From NCBI GenBank assembly GCA_035476635.1, contig DATILI010000135.1:1-20171 (forward strand): DNA of 20,171 bases, written 5' to 3'. The position numbers were made by a program, and so were the translations under genes. The notes under the pieces are model-generated. The model was not told where the DNA came from. It saw only the letters and a program-made list of their open reading frames with translations, and made no database searches. Shown piece by piece: positions 1-6,694 of the stretch (positions are counted from its first letter, which is position 1; each line of letters starts with the position of its first letter). This DNA is from DATILI01 sp035476635. GTDB taxonomy: Bacteria > Pseudomonadota > Gammaproteobacteria > Burkholderiales > Burkholderiaceae_C.

Positions 1-1235
1 TTGGTTCCGTCCGGCCGCCATATGCCCTTGAGCGCGAGCGTATTCCAGCCCGTGCCGTTGCCGTCGGCCAGGGTGCCGGCACCGTTCTGGCGCTTCCGGT
101 CCTTGGCGTAGTCGTACAGGCTGGCGGCCACCTCCCAGTCGAACGTCCCTTGGGTATTGCTCTTGACCGACAGGCCATGCATGAAATGGGTCATGCTCTC
201 GTTGGTCAGCGCAAAGTCGCCAGCGGTGAGCGCGGTGAAGGAGCGTCCGTCGATATTGACCACACCGCTGGTCACGGGCTGCCCTGCGGCATTGCGCAGA
301 TAGGATGCGGGCCGCCCCTCGGACGTGTTTTGCCAGACGCCCAGGGTGTAGGCCGCGCGCACTTGCGCACCGAGGTCGTAGCTGAGCTTGGCCTTGATAT
401 GGTCCTGTTTCGTGTGGTATTCGGTGCCCGTGCCCAGCACGTAGATCGGCGCGTTGGCGTTGTTCCTGTCGGCCACCGCGCCCGTCACCGGCGTGCCCGC
501 GCTGCCCGGTGTGCCGGAACCCAGCACCCGCGTCGCAAACGTCAGCGGCTGGCCATGGCTGTCGGTATGGTTGAAGTTCAGGAACCAGGCCCAGTCGCCG
601 CTCCTGTTGCCCACCGAGGTGCTGGCCTGCCAGGCGCGGTAGGTGGTGGTGGTGTTGTACAGCTCGAACGGCTGCGACACGTAGCCGACCTTGGCATGCG
701 CCTCGAACTGGCTGGGCATGCGCGTCACATAGTCCACCACCGCGCCCACCGAATTGCCGGGATAGGCCGCCGAGAACGGGCCGTACATCACGTCCACGCG
801 ATCGATCTCTTCCGGCGTGACCAGGCCCCAGCGCGGCGGGAAGCTCAGCCCCCCTACCCCGTTGCCCAGGTAGTTGGACAGCAGGATGCCGTCGGCATAG
901 ACCGCCGATCGCGCGCTGTTGCCGGTGCCCGAGGCGCGGCTGGAAAGAATGGCGTGGTTGTAGTCGCCGATATAGCGTTTGCGCACCAGCAGGCTGGGGA
1001 AATACTTGAGCGCATCTTCGCTGTCGGTGGCATTGATGGTCTGTTCAATCTGCGCACGCGTCACCCCCTCCATCGTGGTCGGAATCTGCGTGGGCAATGA
1101 AGTCGGCTGGCCGCCGGTGATGGTGACGATGCCCAGTTCCTTGGCCGGTGCATCGACGAGCACCGTTTGGGCCTGGGTGGAAAAAGCGAAGGGGAAGGCC
1201 ACGGCAAAGGCCATGGCCATGCGGTTCTTGCGCAC
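1..1235 (-). CDS. TonB-dependent outer-membrane receptor (N-terminal part, cut by window edge)
   Basis: An open frame of 411 codons runs from a GTG at 1235 off the left edge, so the C-terminal barrel is missing. Residues 1-23 look like a signal peptide (MRKNRMAMAF..., ending near STQAQ). A possible TonB box lies around residues 34-41 (LGIVTITG). Residues 50-175 form the plug domain, with the hallmark EEIDRVDVMYGPFSAAYPG followed by an SVGAVVDYVTR-type strand. Aromatic-rich alternating barrel strands follow. Such receptors import siderophores, metals or other scarce ligands using TonB energy. The GTG start is chosen because AGGAG lies 8 bases upstream and the signal peptide begins there. The DUF2946 gene lies 76 bp upstream on the same strand, suggesting an operon and perhaps metal (copper-like) uptake. 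The ligand is inferred from context only and is not visible in the sequence. Confidence 0.95.
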   Translation of the reverse strand, partial: MRKNRMAMAFAVAFPFAFSTQAQTVLVDAPAKELGIVTITGGQPTSLPTQIPTTMEGVTRAQIEQTINATDSEDALKYFPSLLVRKRYIGDYNHAILSSRASGTGNSARSAVYADGILLSNYLGNGVGGLSFPPRWGLVTPEEIDRVDVMYGPFSAAYPGNSVGAVVDYVTRMPSQFEAHAKVGYVSQPFELYNTTTTYRAWQASTSVGNRSGDWAWFLNFNHTDSHGQPLTFATRVLGSGTPGSAGTPVTGAVADRNNANAPIYVLGTGTEYHTKQDHIKAKLSYDLGAQVRAAYTLGVWQNTSEGRPASYLRNAAGQPVTSGVVNIDGRSFTALTAGDFALTNESMTHFMHGLSVKSNTQGTFDWEVAASLYDYAKDRKRQNGAGTLADGNGTGWNTLALKGIWRPDGT

Positions 1236-1243
1236 GGGGAAAA

Positions 1244-1248
1244 CTCCT
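1244..1248 (-). promoter_or_regulatory. Ribosome binding site of the TonB-dependent receptor
   Basis: AGGAG on the minus strand lies 8 bases before the GTG at 1235. It decides for this GTG over the downstream ATG codons at 1220 and 1214, which would shorten the signal peptide. Confidence 0.7.
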
Positions 1249-1311
1249 GAAATCAAGCAAGCCAGCGGTCAGCCCGGAGTCACCGGGCATGAACACCATG
1301 AAATTGACGGT

Positions 1312-1668
1312 TCAGGAGAAAGCGGGTGGCCCGCGCGCGGGCAGCGGCGCGGCCGTGAGCCACGCGATATGCGCCGCCGCGATCGGCTGCAGCACGTAGG
1401 CAAGTGCTTGCTGGGGCTCGGCCTTCGCGCGCGCGGCAGGTGGCGGAGTGCCGACGGTGGCGCACAAAGGGCAATCCAGCGTGTGGCTGGCCACTTCCTT
1501 GACGCCATCGCTGGTCTTGACCAGCACCTTCATGGCGCCCGTGCTCGTGCAGATCAGCTCCATGGCCTGGGGATTGACCATGGGCGAGGCCACGGCAGCA
1601 CCGATGGACAGCACGAACCACGCCAGCACGAGGCGAGCGAGGTTCCGGGCGGTGCGCAGGCGATGCAT
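1312..1668 (-). CDS. DUF2946 family periplasmic protein
   Basis: A 118-residue protein. Residues 1-28 read as a signal peptide or N-terminal membrane segment (ARLVLAWFVLSIGAAVAS). The mature part contains MELIC (C40) and then SHTLDCPLC, giving H62-x3-C66-x2-C69, followed by a Pro/Ala-rich tail. The H/C pattern and length fit DUF2946, a family of unknown biochemical role that is often found beside TonB-dependent copper receptors. The receptor gene follows 76 bp downstream, and a crotonase-fold gene ends 65 bp upstream on the same strand. The ATG at 1668 is chosen because the signal peptide begins there. The same frame stays open upstream to 1953, but that part lies inside the crotonase gene and is its shadow. 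No clear ribosome binding site precedes the ATG. A metal-binding or metal-delivery role is inference. Confidence 0.85.
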   Translation of the reverse strand: MHRLRTARNLARLVLAWFVLSIGAAVASPMVNPQAMELICTSTGAMKVLVKTSDGVKEVASHTLDCPLCATVGTPPPAARAKAEPQQALAYVLQPIAAAHIAWLTAAPLPARGPPAFS

Positions 1669-1675
1669 GGCCGGG

Positions 1676-1681
1676 ATTATC
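1676..1681 (-). promoter_or_regulatory. Possible -10 element (GATAAT) directly before the DUF2946 gene
   Basis: GATAAT on the minus strand matches the sigma-70 -10 consensus at 5 of 6 bases and ends only 7 bases before the ATG at 1668, so transcription could begin at the start codon (leaderless). No -35 match is found at 16-18 bases. A TTGCAA lies 23 bases upstream, which is too far. Weak evidence. Confidence 0.25.
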
Positions 1682-1732
1682 GCAGGGACACTTGGCACCT
1701 GGCTTTGCAAGCCCGGGATGACAGCCAGGCAG

Positions 1733-2527
1733 CTAGAACTTCGGCGCCCGGCGCTCGCGCAGGGATGCCACGCCTTCGCGCACGTCGGGCCCGCCAAAGC
1801 CCATGAACTCGAGTGCGAGTGAGGCGTCGAAGGCCGGGCCGGCCTGGCGCAGCCAGTTGTTGAGCGCGTACTTGGTCCAGCGGATCGCGGTTTGCGAGCC
1901 GCTGGCCAGCTTGTCGGCCACTTCATAGGCCTTGGGCAGCAACTCGTCTTCATTCACCGCCAGCGACACCAGGCCGATGCGCTCGGCCTCTTCGCCGCTG
2001 ACCGGCTCGCACAGCATCAGGTAGTACTTGGCCTTGGCCATGCCGCAAAGCAGCGGCCAGATGATGGCGGCATGGTCGCCCGCGGCCACGCCCAGGCGCG
2101 TGTGGCCGTCGACGATCTTGGCGGTCTTGGTAGCGATGGAGATGTCGGCCAGCAAGCCCGCCACCAGCCCAGCGCCCACGGCCGGGCCATGCATGGCGCT
2201 GACGATGGGCTTGTCGCAGTTGATCACGTTGTAGACCAGGTCGCGCGCTTCCTTCCACACGCGCGTGCGCACGGCGAAATCGTCGGCCATGTCCTGCACC
2301 AGCGCCAGATCGCCGCCGCCCGAGAAGCCCTGGCCCTCGCCGCGCAGGACGGCGCAGCGCACCGAGTCATCGGCGCTGACGTCGCGCCAGATCTCGCAGA
2401 GCTCCCAGTGGCCATCATGGCCGGCCGTGGGCAGCTTGCCGTTGAGTGCCTTCATCTGGATGTCGAGCACGGCGCCGTCCGCGCCGCGGCGCGTGAGGTT
2501 GAAGGTTTTGTAGCGTGAGTAGTCCAT
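1733..2527 (-). CDS. Enoyl-CoA hydratase/isomerase (crotonase) superfamily protein
   Basis: At 264 residues this is the usual length for a crotonase-fold acyl-CoA enzyme. The oxyanion-hole segments are present: GFSGGGDL (67-74) and GPAVGAG (114-120), followed by the ADISIA strand. The later CEPVSGEEAERIGLVSLAV block (from 173) is typical of the family. Aligned by eye with rat mitochondrial crotonase, both catalytic glutamates are replaced: Glu144 falls on V122 and Glu164 on H142 (DGHTRLGVAAGDH). It is therefore probably not a classical hydratase. An isomerase, hydrolase, decarboxylase or other CoA-thioester reaction is possible, and D151 and H152 are candidate polar groups. It diverges from the VOC gene with only 30 bp between start codons. 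The start has no convincing ribosome binding site. Superfamily is certain; substrate unknown. Confidence 0.9.
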   Translation of the reverse strand: MDYSRYKTFNLTRRGADGAVLDIQMKALNGKLPTAGHDGHWELCEIWRDVSADDSVRCAVLRGEGQGFSGGGDLALVQDMADDFAVRTRVWKEARDLVYNVINCDKPIVSAMHGPAVGAGLVAGLLADISIATKTAKIVDGHTRLGVAAGDHAAIIWPLLCGMAKAKYYLMLCEPVSGEEAERIGLVSLAVNEDELLPKAYEVADKLASGSQTAIRWTKYALNNWLRQAGPAFDASLALEFMGFGGPDVREGVASLRERRAPKF

Positions 2528-2557
2528 GGTGATGAGGGGTGTTGTACGCTTGGCGGA

Positions 2558-2971
2558 ATGCGAAGCTTATTCCACCTCGCCTTCAATGTGACCGACCTTG
2601 ACGTGGCGCGCCGCTTTTACGGCGGCGTACTCGGCTGCGCCGAAGGCCGCAGCACCGACACCTGGGTCGATTTCGATTTCTTCAGCCACCAGATCTCGCT
2701 GCACCTGGGCGAGCCCTTCAAGACCGCGCGCACCGGCCACGTGGGCGATGTGCTGGTCCCCATGCCGCACTTCGGCCTGGTGCTGGCGCTGCCGGATTGG
2801 CAGGCCATGGCGCAGCGCCTGCAAGACGCCGGCACCGAGTTCGTGCTCCAGCCACAGGTGCGCTTTGCGGGCGAGCCCGGCGAGCAATGGACGATGTTCT
2901 TTTGCGACCCGTTCGGCAATCCGATGGAGATCAAGGGCTTTCGTTCGCTGGAAACGCTTTACACGGCCTAA
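2558..2971 (+). CDS. VOC (glyoxalase/dioxygenase fold) family protein
   Basis: A 137-residue single-chain vicinal-oxygen-chelate protein. The first module opens with FHLAFNVTDLDVARRFYGGVLGC, the typical strand, loop and helix of glyoxalase-like proteins. The second contains FGLVLALPDWQAMAQRLQ and ends in FFCDPFGNPMEIKGF. H6, H71 and E124 sit where the family places its metal-binding 2-His-1-Glu set, so a divalent-metal enzyme (lyase, isomerase or dioxygenase) is likely. The substrate cannot be read. It is divergent from the crotonase-fold gene. Downstream, the glutaredoxin-like gene starts 36 bp after its stop on the same strand, so the three plus-strand genes to 4532 may be one transcript. 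Confidence 0.9.
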   Translation: MRSLFHLAFNVTDLDVARRFYGGVLGCAEGRSTDTWVDFDFFSHQISLHLGEPFKTARTGHVGDVLVPMPHFGLVLALPDWQAMAQRLQDAGTEFVLQPQVRFAGEPGEQWTMFFCDPFGNPMEIKGFRSLETLYTA

Positions 2972-3007
2972 ACTCCCGGGACCTCAACGTTTCCGGAGTC
3001 AACGACC

Positions 3008-3373
3008 ATGGGCCGACCGCTGCTAGAAGAATCCCGCGTCGATCCGGCCATCCGCGCCAAGCTCGGCCAACGCCACGCGGACATCGTCCGCGAGGTCGAG
3101 GCGGCCTGCGCAGCCCATCCGCTGGTGGTCGTGGGCATGGGGATCAACCCTTTCCCGCGCAAGGCACGCAAGCTGCTCGACGACGCCGGCGTGCCCTACC
3201 ACTACCTGGGCTACGGCAACTACTTGAGCCTCTGGCGGCGGCGCCTGGCGCTCAAGATGTGGAGCGGTTGGTCCACCTTTCCCATGGTGTTCGTCAAGGG
3301 CGTGCTGATTGGCGGCTATTCCGAACTGGAGAAGCTGCACGCCAGCGGCGAACTGAAGACGCGGCTGCAATGA
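3008..3373 (+). CDS. Glutaredoxin-like protein lacking the active-site cysteine
   Basis: A 121-residue protein. Residues 38-115 follow the monothiol glutaredoxin pattern: a strand (PLVVVGMG), the active-site loop, an alpha helix (RKARKLLDDAG), a second strand (VPYHYLGYG), the cis-Pro segment STFPMVFVKG (89-98) and the glycine pair of IGGYSEL (101-107). In canonical Grx4-type proteins the loop reads CGFSRK. Here it reads N47-P-F-P-R-K52, so the nucleophilic cysteine and its neighbours are gone. The only cysteine is C34, in the helix before the fold. Classical thiol-disulfide exchange or cysteine-ligated Fe-S binding is therefore unlikely. The protein may be a structural or regulatory relative. 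GGAG at 2994-2997 supports the ATG. The next gene starts 7 bp after its stop. Fold assignment is good; function unknown. Confidence 0.85.
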   Translation: MGRPLLEESRVDPAIRAKLGQRHADIVREVEAACAAHPLVVVGMGINPFPRKARKLLDDAGVPYHYLGYGNYLSLWRRRLALKMWSGWSTFPMVFVKGVLIGGYSELEKLHASGELKTRLQ

Positions 3374-3380
3374 GGGCGCC

Positions 3381-4532
3381 ATGAAGCTGCGCGCGCTCGC
3401 CGCCATCGGACTCGGCCTGGGTTTTTCGGCCTGCGCAGTGCATGCCGTGCAAGACTGCGAACTGAACGGACAGAACGTCAATCCGGCGAATGGCTCCACC
3501 ACCCAGGGCAAGACGGGAATGATGCGCTGCAAGGACCGCGACAGCGGCGTCCTGCAACGTGAACAGGAGCTGCAGGACGGCAAGTTCATGGGCCTCGTGC
3601 GCTTCTATCAGAACGGCAAGCTGCTCAAGGAGCACAGCGTCAACGAACGCGGGAACCAGCACGGCCGTTCGCGCGAGTTCGGCCCGAACGGGCAGGTACT
3701 GCGCGAGACCAGCTACGACAACGGCAGCGCCATCGGCCTGGCCCGCAGCTTTCATCCCAACGGCCAGCTGCGCCGCGCCGCATTCCACGCACAGCCCGGC
3801 GGCGAACAGGCCTATGCGGAATTCACCGAGCGCGGACAGCTGCGCGAATTGCGCTGCGGCGAAAAGCCGCTGCTGGTGCCGGCCGCCGACGATGCGAAAT
3901 GGTGCGGCTTCGGCGGCAACAGCCAGATCGAGTTCTTCGGCAACGATGGCACCGTGCGTGCACGTGCGACCTTTGCACAAGGCAAGCGCTTGCGCCACGA
4001 AATGCTTTTTGACAACGGAAAACCCAGTCATCAGGAAGAGCTTGCAGGCAGCCAGCGAATCGAGCGCAACTTCTGGCCCGAAGGCGGCAAGCGCAGCGAA
4101 GTGCTTTGGGCGCTCGTCGAGCGCGGTGCGCTCAAGGAGCGCGAACAGGAATTCGCTCAAAACGGCACGCTCGTGCGCGAGCGGCGCTGGGCCAACGGCG
4201 AGCCGCAGAGCGACCACGCGTTCTACCTGAACGGCCAGCCGCGCAGCAAGGCGGAGTACAGCGGCCAGGGCGCGGCGCGTGCACTGAAGATCAGCGAATT
4301 CCACGACAACGGGGTCCTCGCGCGCGAAGGCCGCTTCGCCCTCGCTGGGCGCCAAAGCCAGACGCCGGTGGGCAGCCACAAGCGCTACGACACCAAGGGC
4401 AATGCCGTTGCCGAGTCGATCTACGACGACAAGGGCCGCATCACGCGCGAACGCAGTTGGGATGAATCGTCCAAGCTCCTGCGCGACGACGAAGTATTCG
4501 AAGACGGCTCTCGCAAGGCCTACGCGCGCTAG
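3381..4532 (+). CDS. Exported MORN-variant repeat protein (YwqK-type repeats)
   Basis: A 383-residue protein with an N-terminal export signal (MKLRALAAIGLGLGFSACA). Cleavage could be by signal peptidase I after AVHA (residue 22), or lipidation at C18 if FSAC serves as a poor lipobox. The rest is a run of roughly 20-25-residue repeats of the form 'x-FYQNGKLLKE', 'EFGPNGQVLRE', 'SFHPNGQLRR', 'EFHDNGVLAREG' and 'DTKGNAVAES', spread over residues 58-380. This is the MORN_2/YwqK antitoxin-like beta-hairpin pattern. Mature cysteines C26, C50, C159 and C175 could form disulfides. Repeats of this type usually act as binding scaffolds. No toxin-like gene is beside it, so an immunity role is not supported. 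GAGGG lies just before the ATG, and the gap to the upstream glutaredoxin-like gene is 7 bp. It converges with the rhodanese fusion gene. Confidence 0.82.
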   Translation: MKLRALAAIGLGLGFSACAVHAVQDCELNGQNVNPANGSTTQGKTGMMRCKDRDSGVLQREQELQDGKFMGLVRFYQNGKLLKEHSVNERGNQHGRSREFGPNGQVLRETSYDNGSAIGLARSFHPNGQLRRAAFHAQPGGEQAYAEFTERGQLRELRCGEKPLLVPAADDAKWCGFGGNSQIEFFGNDGTVRARATFAQGKRLRHEMLFDNGKPSHQEELAGSQRIERNFWPEGGKRSEVLWALVERGALKEREQEFAQNGTLVRERRWANGEPQSDHAFYLNGQPRSKAEYSGQGAARALKISEFHDNGVLAREGRFALAGRQSQTPVGSHKRYDTKGNAVAESIYDDKGRITRERSWDESSKLLRDDEVFEDGSRKAYAR

Positions 4533-4550
4533 CGGGCACCAGTGCAGCGC

Positions 4551-5756
4551 CTATGGCGCGGCAGCCACCTCGGCCTTCATGCCGGAGGCCCGCCATTCCG
4601 GAAAGCCGCCGCGAAACCAGTGCACCTTGGTAAAGCCCGCCTTGATCGCCGCGGTGCTGGCCTTGAAGCTCTTCCAGCACTCCGCACCGTTGCAGGCGAA
4701 GATCAGTGGCGCGGCGCGGTCGGTGCCAAGTTGCGCCACGTCGAACTGGTCCAGCGCGGGATTGAAGTCGGCGTCCTTGGCACTCTTCTCAACATAGGGG
4801 ATGAGCTTGGCGCCGCCGACGTGGCCGGCCTTGAACTCGGCATCGGTGCGCGTGTCGATATAGCGGGCGCCGCGCTCCAGCATTTGTGCCACGGCGCTCG
4901 CGTCCACCACCGTCGCCCCGGGCAGGCTGCGCGGCGTGAAATAGCCGAGCGTCGATACGTAGCTGAAGTCCTTGGCCGTCAAGTCCATCACCTTCACGCC
5001 TTCGGTCCCTGCCACGCTCGCGGCGAGTGCCGGGACCAGTGCAGCGCGCAGCGCTTCCGCGCCGGGCTTGGTGCCATCCTTGATGGCCACGCTCATCGCC
5101 GGCGCGGGCTTGGATTCCATCACCAGCTTGAGTGGCTCGCCGGCGGCGATCCAGCGGTCGAACAGCGCGCGCTCGACCGCCACCACATCGCAGCGGCGAA
5201 CTTGCAGGCAGGGTAGCAAGGCCTCCTGGTAGCGCGTTTCGTAGAGCGAGCTGAAATGGCGCTTGAGCGTGGTGTTGGCCGCGTTGAGCTCGCCGCGCAC
5301 CAGATAGGTCACCAGGCTGTCTTGCTGCGGCATGCCCAGGCGCTTGCCCGCGGCCTGCGCAAGATTGCCCACCGGGCTGTCCTTGGGCGCCACCAAGACG
5401 GCCTGCAAGGGCCGGTTCAGCCCCAGCACGGGCGTGTAGCCGTAACGTACGGCGCTACCCACCACATGGGCCGGCGCAATGTAGATGTCGTGAATGCGTG
5501 CGCGCGTCGTGCCCAGATCGGCTGTTGCGTCGGTGGACATCTGCACCGTCGATTCGGTCACTCCCCCCTTGCGCAGCGCCTGCTCGATGGCTGCCTTCCA
5601 GTTCATGTAGACCACCACGCGCGATTGTTCCCCCTGGTCGCCCGGATTCACCAACACCTTGGTTTGCGCCATGGCCGGAGAGACCCCACCGACCAGCAGC
5701 GCCGCCAAGACCAGCACTTGCAAATTGGGGAAAGAGAAGGCGGATCGAATCAGCAT
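4551..5756 (-). CDS. Periplasmic PhnD-like binding domain fused to a C-terminal rhodanese domain
   Basis: A 401-residue protein from the ATG at 5756, where a signal peptide begins (cleavage near SPAMA, residue 30). An AGGG-type ribosome site lies upstream. The frame remains open to 5909, but that stretch is Arg-rich and signal-less. Residues about 45-250 resemble the phosphate/phosphonate substrate-binding family (PhnD-like): IYIAPAHVVGSAVRYGYTPV and the AGKRLGMPQQDSLVTYLVRG block are typical. C183 and C189 could form a disulfide. Residues about 283-390 form a rhodanese domain: VVDASAVAQML, YIDTRTDAEFKAGHV, the cysteine loop FACNGAECWKS (C355, C360) and VHWFRGGFPEWRASG. Role: binding of a small ligand plus sulfur-transfer or phosphatase-like chemistry in the periplasm. 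The actual substrate is unknown and no ABC permease gene is nearby. Confidence 0.88.
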   Translation of the reverse strand: MLIRSAFSFPNLQVLVLAALLVGGVSPAMAQTKVLVNPGDQGEQSRVVVYMNWKAAIEQALRKGGVTESTVQMSTDATADLGTTRARIHDIYIAPAHVVGSAVRYGYTPVLGLNRPLQAVLVAPKDSPVGNLAQAAGKRLGMPQQDSLVTYLVRGELNAANTTLKRHFSSLYETRYQEALLPCLQVRRCDVVAVERALFDRWIAAGEPLKLVMESKPAPAMSVAIKDGTKPGAEALRAALVPALAASVAGTEGVKVMDLTAKDFSYVSTLGYFTPRSLPGATVVDASAVAQMLERGARYIDTRTDAEFKAGHVGGAKLIPYVEKSAKDADFNPALDQFDVAQLGTDRAAPLIFACNGAECWKSFKASTAAIKAGFTKVHWFRGGFPEWRASGMKAEVAAAP

Positions 5757-5846
5757 GCGTTGTGCCCTGTCTCGAGGGTCGTTGACTTGTTGGCTGGAAT
5801 CTAACATCGGGCTCGACCATCGCCTGCCGGCGCGCGACCAGCGGCC

Positions 5847-5873
5847 GCGCTTACCCGCCAGGCGGGTCCGCGC
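5847..5873. repeat. Imperfect 27-bp palindrome between the rhodanese fusion and otsB
   Basis: The core ACCCGCC-A-GGCGGGT (5853-5867) is a perfect 7+1+7 inverted repeat. It is extended symmetrically by GCGC at 5847-5850 and GCGC at 5870-5873 after a two-base mismatch on each side. It lies in the 194-bp divergent intergenic region between 5756 and 5951. It could be an operator or an RNA hairpin in the otsB leader. No run of T follows, so a terminator is unlikely. Confidence 0.45.
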
Positions 5874-5875
5874 TT

Positions 5876-5891
5876 GTAGGCGCTGTCCTAC
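5876..5891. repeat. Inverted repeat GTAGG-N6-CCTAC upstream of otsB
   Basis: A perfect 5-bp inverted repeat with a 6-bp spacer, 60 bp before the otsB start and directly after the 27-bp palindrome. Its size and position suit a dimeric regulator site. I cannot name the regulator, and the repeat may be chance in GC-rich DNA. Confidence 0.35.
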
Positions 5892-5950
5892 GCGTTCAGG
5901 CGCTTGCACTGCCTAGTCGCCGGCGCCATCGATTGCTATGGTGAAGGACC

Positions 5951-6694
5951 ATGAATTTTGCAAGCATCCTGTGCCCTTCCTGCGCGCTGTTTTTCGACTT
6001 CGATGGCACCCTGGTGGATCTGGCTCCGCAGCCCGACGCGGTCGTGATGCCGCCCGAGTTGACGCCAACACTCGGGGCACTGGCTGATTACCTGGGCGGC
6101 GCCGTTGCGGTGATCTCGGGGCGGCCGATCGATCAGATTGACCAGTTTTTCTCTCCCTTGCGCTTGCCGGTTGCCGGTGTGCATGGCGCCGAGCGGCGCA
6201 GTGCCGACGGCGCGCTCAGCCTGCTGAACACCCACTCATTGGAGCAGGTGCAGCAAGCGGCCGTTGCGCTGGCCGGCATTCACCCCGCGTTGCATGTAGA
6301 ACACAAACGCGGCTCGATTGCCCTGCACTACCGCCAGGCACCCGAGCTGGAAGGCGCCTGCCATGCCGTCATGCAGGCGGCAGTGGCCGATTCGCCAGGG
6401 CTGACCTTGTTGCGCGGGAAGATGGTGTTCGAAGCCAAGCCAGGCGACGCCAGCAAGGGCCACGCCATCGAGGCGTTCCTGCGGGAAGCCCCGTTTGCCA
6501 GCCGCACACCGGTATTCGTCGGCGACGACTTCACCGATGAGGTGGGTTTTTGCACCGTGCAAAACCGCGGCGGGCTCGGCGTCAAGGTAGGCGCGGGCGC
6601 CAGCGCCGCATGGCACCGGGTGGAAAGCCCCGCGGTATTGCGCCACGAACTCGGCCAGGCTGTTCTGGCAAAAACCGGCAAGGCCACCCCATGA
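5951..6694 (+). CDS. otsB: Trehalose-6-phosphate phosphatase
   Basis: A 247-residue cytoplasmic HAD-superfamily phosphatase that converts trehalose-6-phosphate to trehalose. Motif I is FFDFDGTLVDL with nucleophile D16 and acid D18. Motif II is ISGRP with S56. The lysine of motif III is in FEAKPGDASKG (K163 or K169). Motif IV is VGDDFTDE with D192, D193, D196 and E197 for Mg2+. Length and the small cap (residues 75-150, with HGAERR) fit OtsB. AAGGA lies just before the ATG. The TGA overlaps the ATG of the GH15 gene in ATGA (6691-6694), so the two are translationally coupled, with otsA following: a trehalose synthesis operon. A divergent gene lies upstream across 194 bp that contains two inverted repeats. 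Confidence 0.96.
   Translation: MNFASILCPSCALFFDFDGTLVDLAPQPDAVVMPPELTPTLGALADYLGGAVAVISGRPIDQIDQFFSPLRLPVAGVHGAERRSADGALSLLNTHSLEQVQQAAVALAGIHPALHVEHKRGSIALHYRQAPELEGACHAVMQAAVADSPGLTLLRGKMVFEAKPGDASKGHAIEAFLREAPFASRTPVFVGDDFTDEVGFCTVQNRGGLGVKVGAGASAAWHRVESPAVLRHELGQAVLAKTGKATP

Noticed and set aside
3294..4379. A 361-codon minus-strand open frame
   Set aside because: Antisense to the MORN-repeat gene. Its Ala/Leu/Val-rich sequence mirrors the repeat codons and shows no domain.
3381..4532. Toxin-antitoxin or immunity system around the YwqK-like repeat protein
   Set aside because: No toxin, secretion or effector gene lies next to it. The neighbours are a glutaredoxin-like protein and a rhodanese fusion.
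4525..4560. Hairpin at the MORN-repeat/rhodanese convergent junction
   Set aside because: CGCGCTAG and CTA-TG-GCGCG pair only with a two-base bulge in very GC-rich sequence and no T-run follows, so it is not distinguishable from chance.
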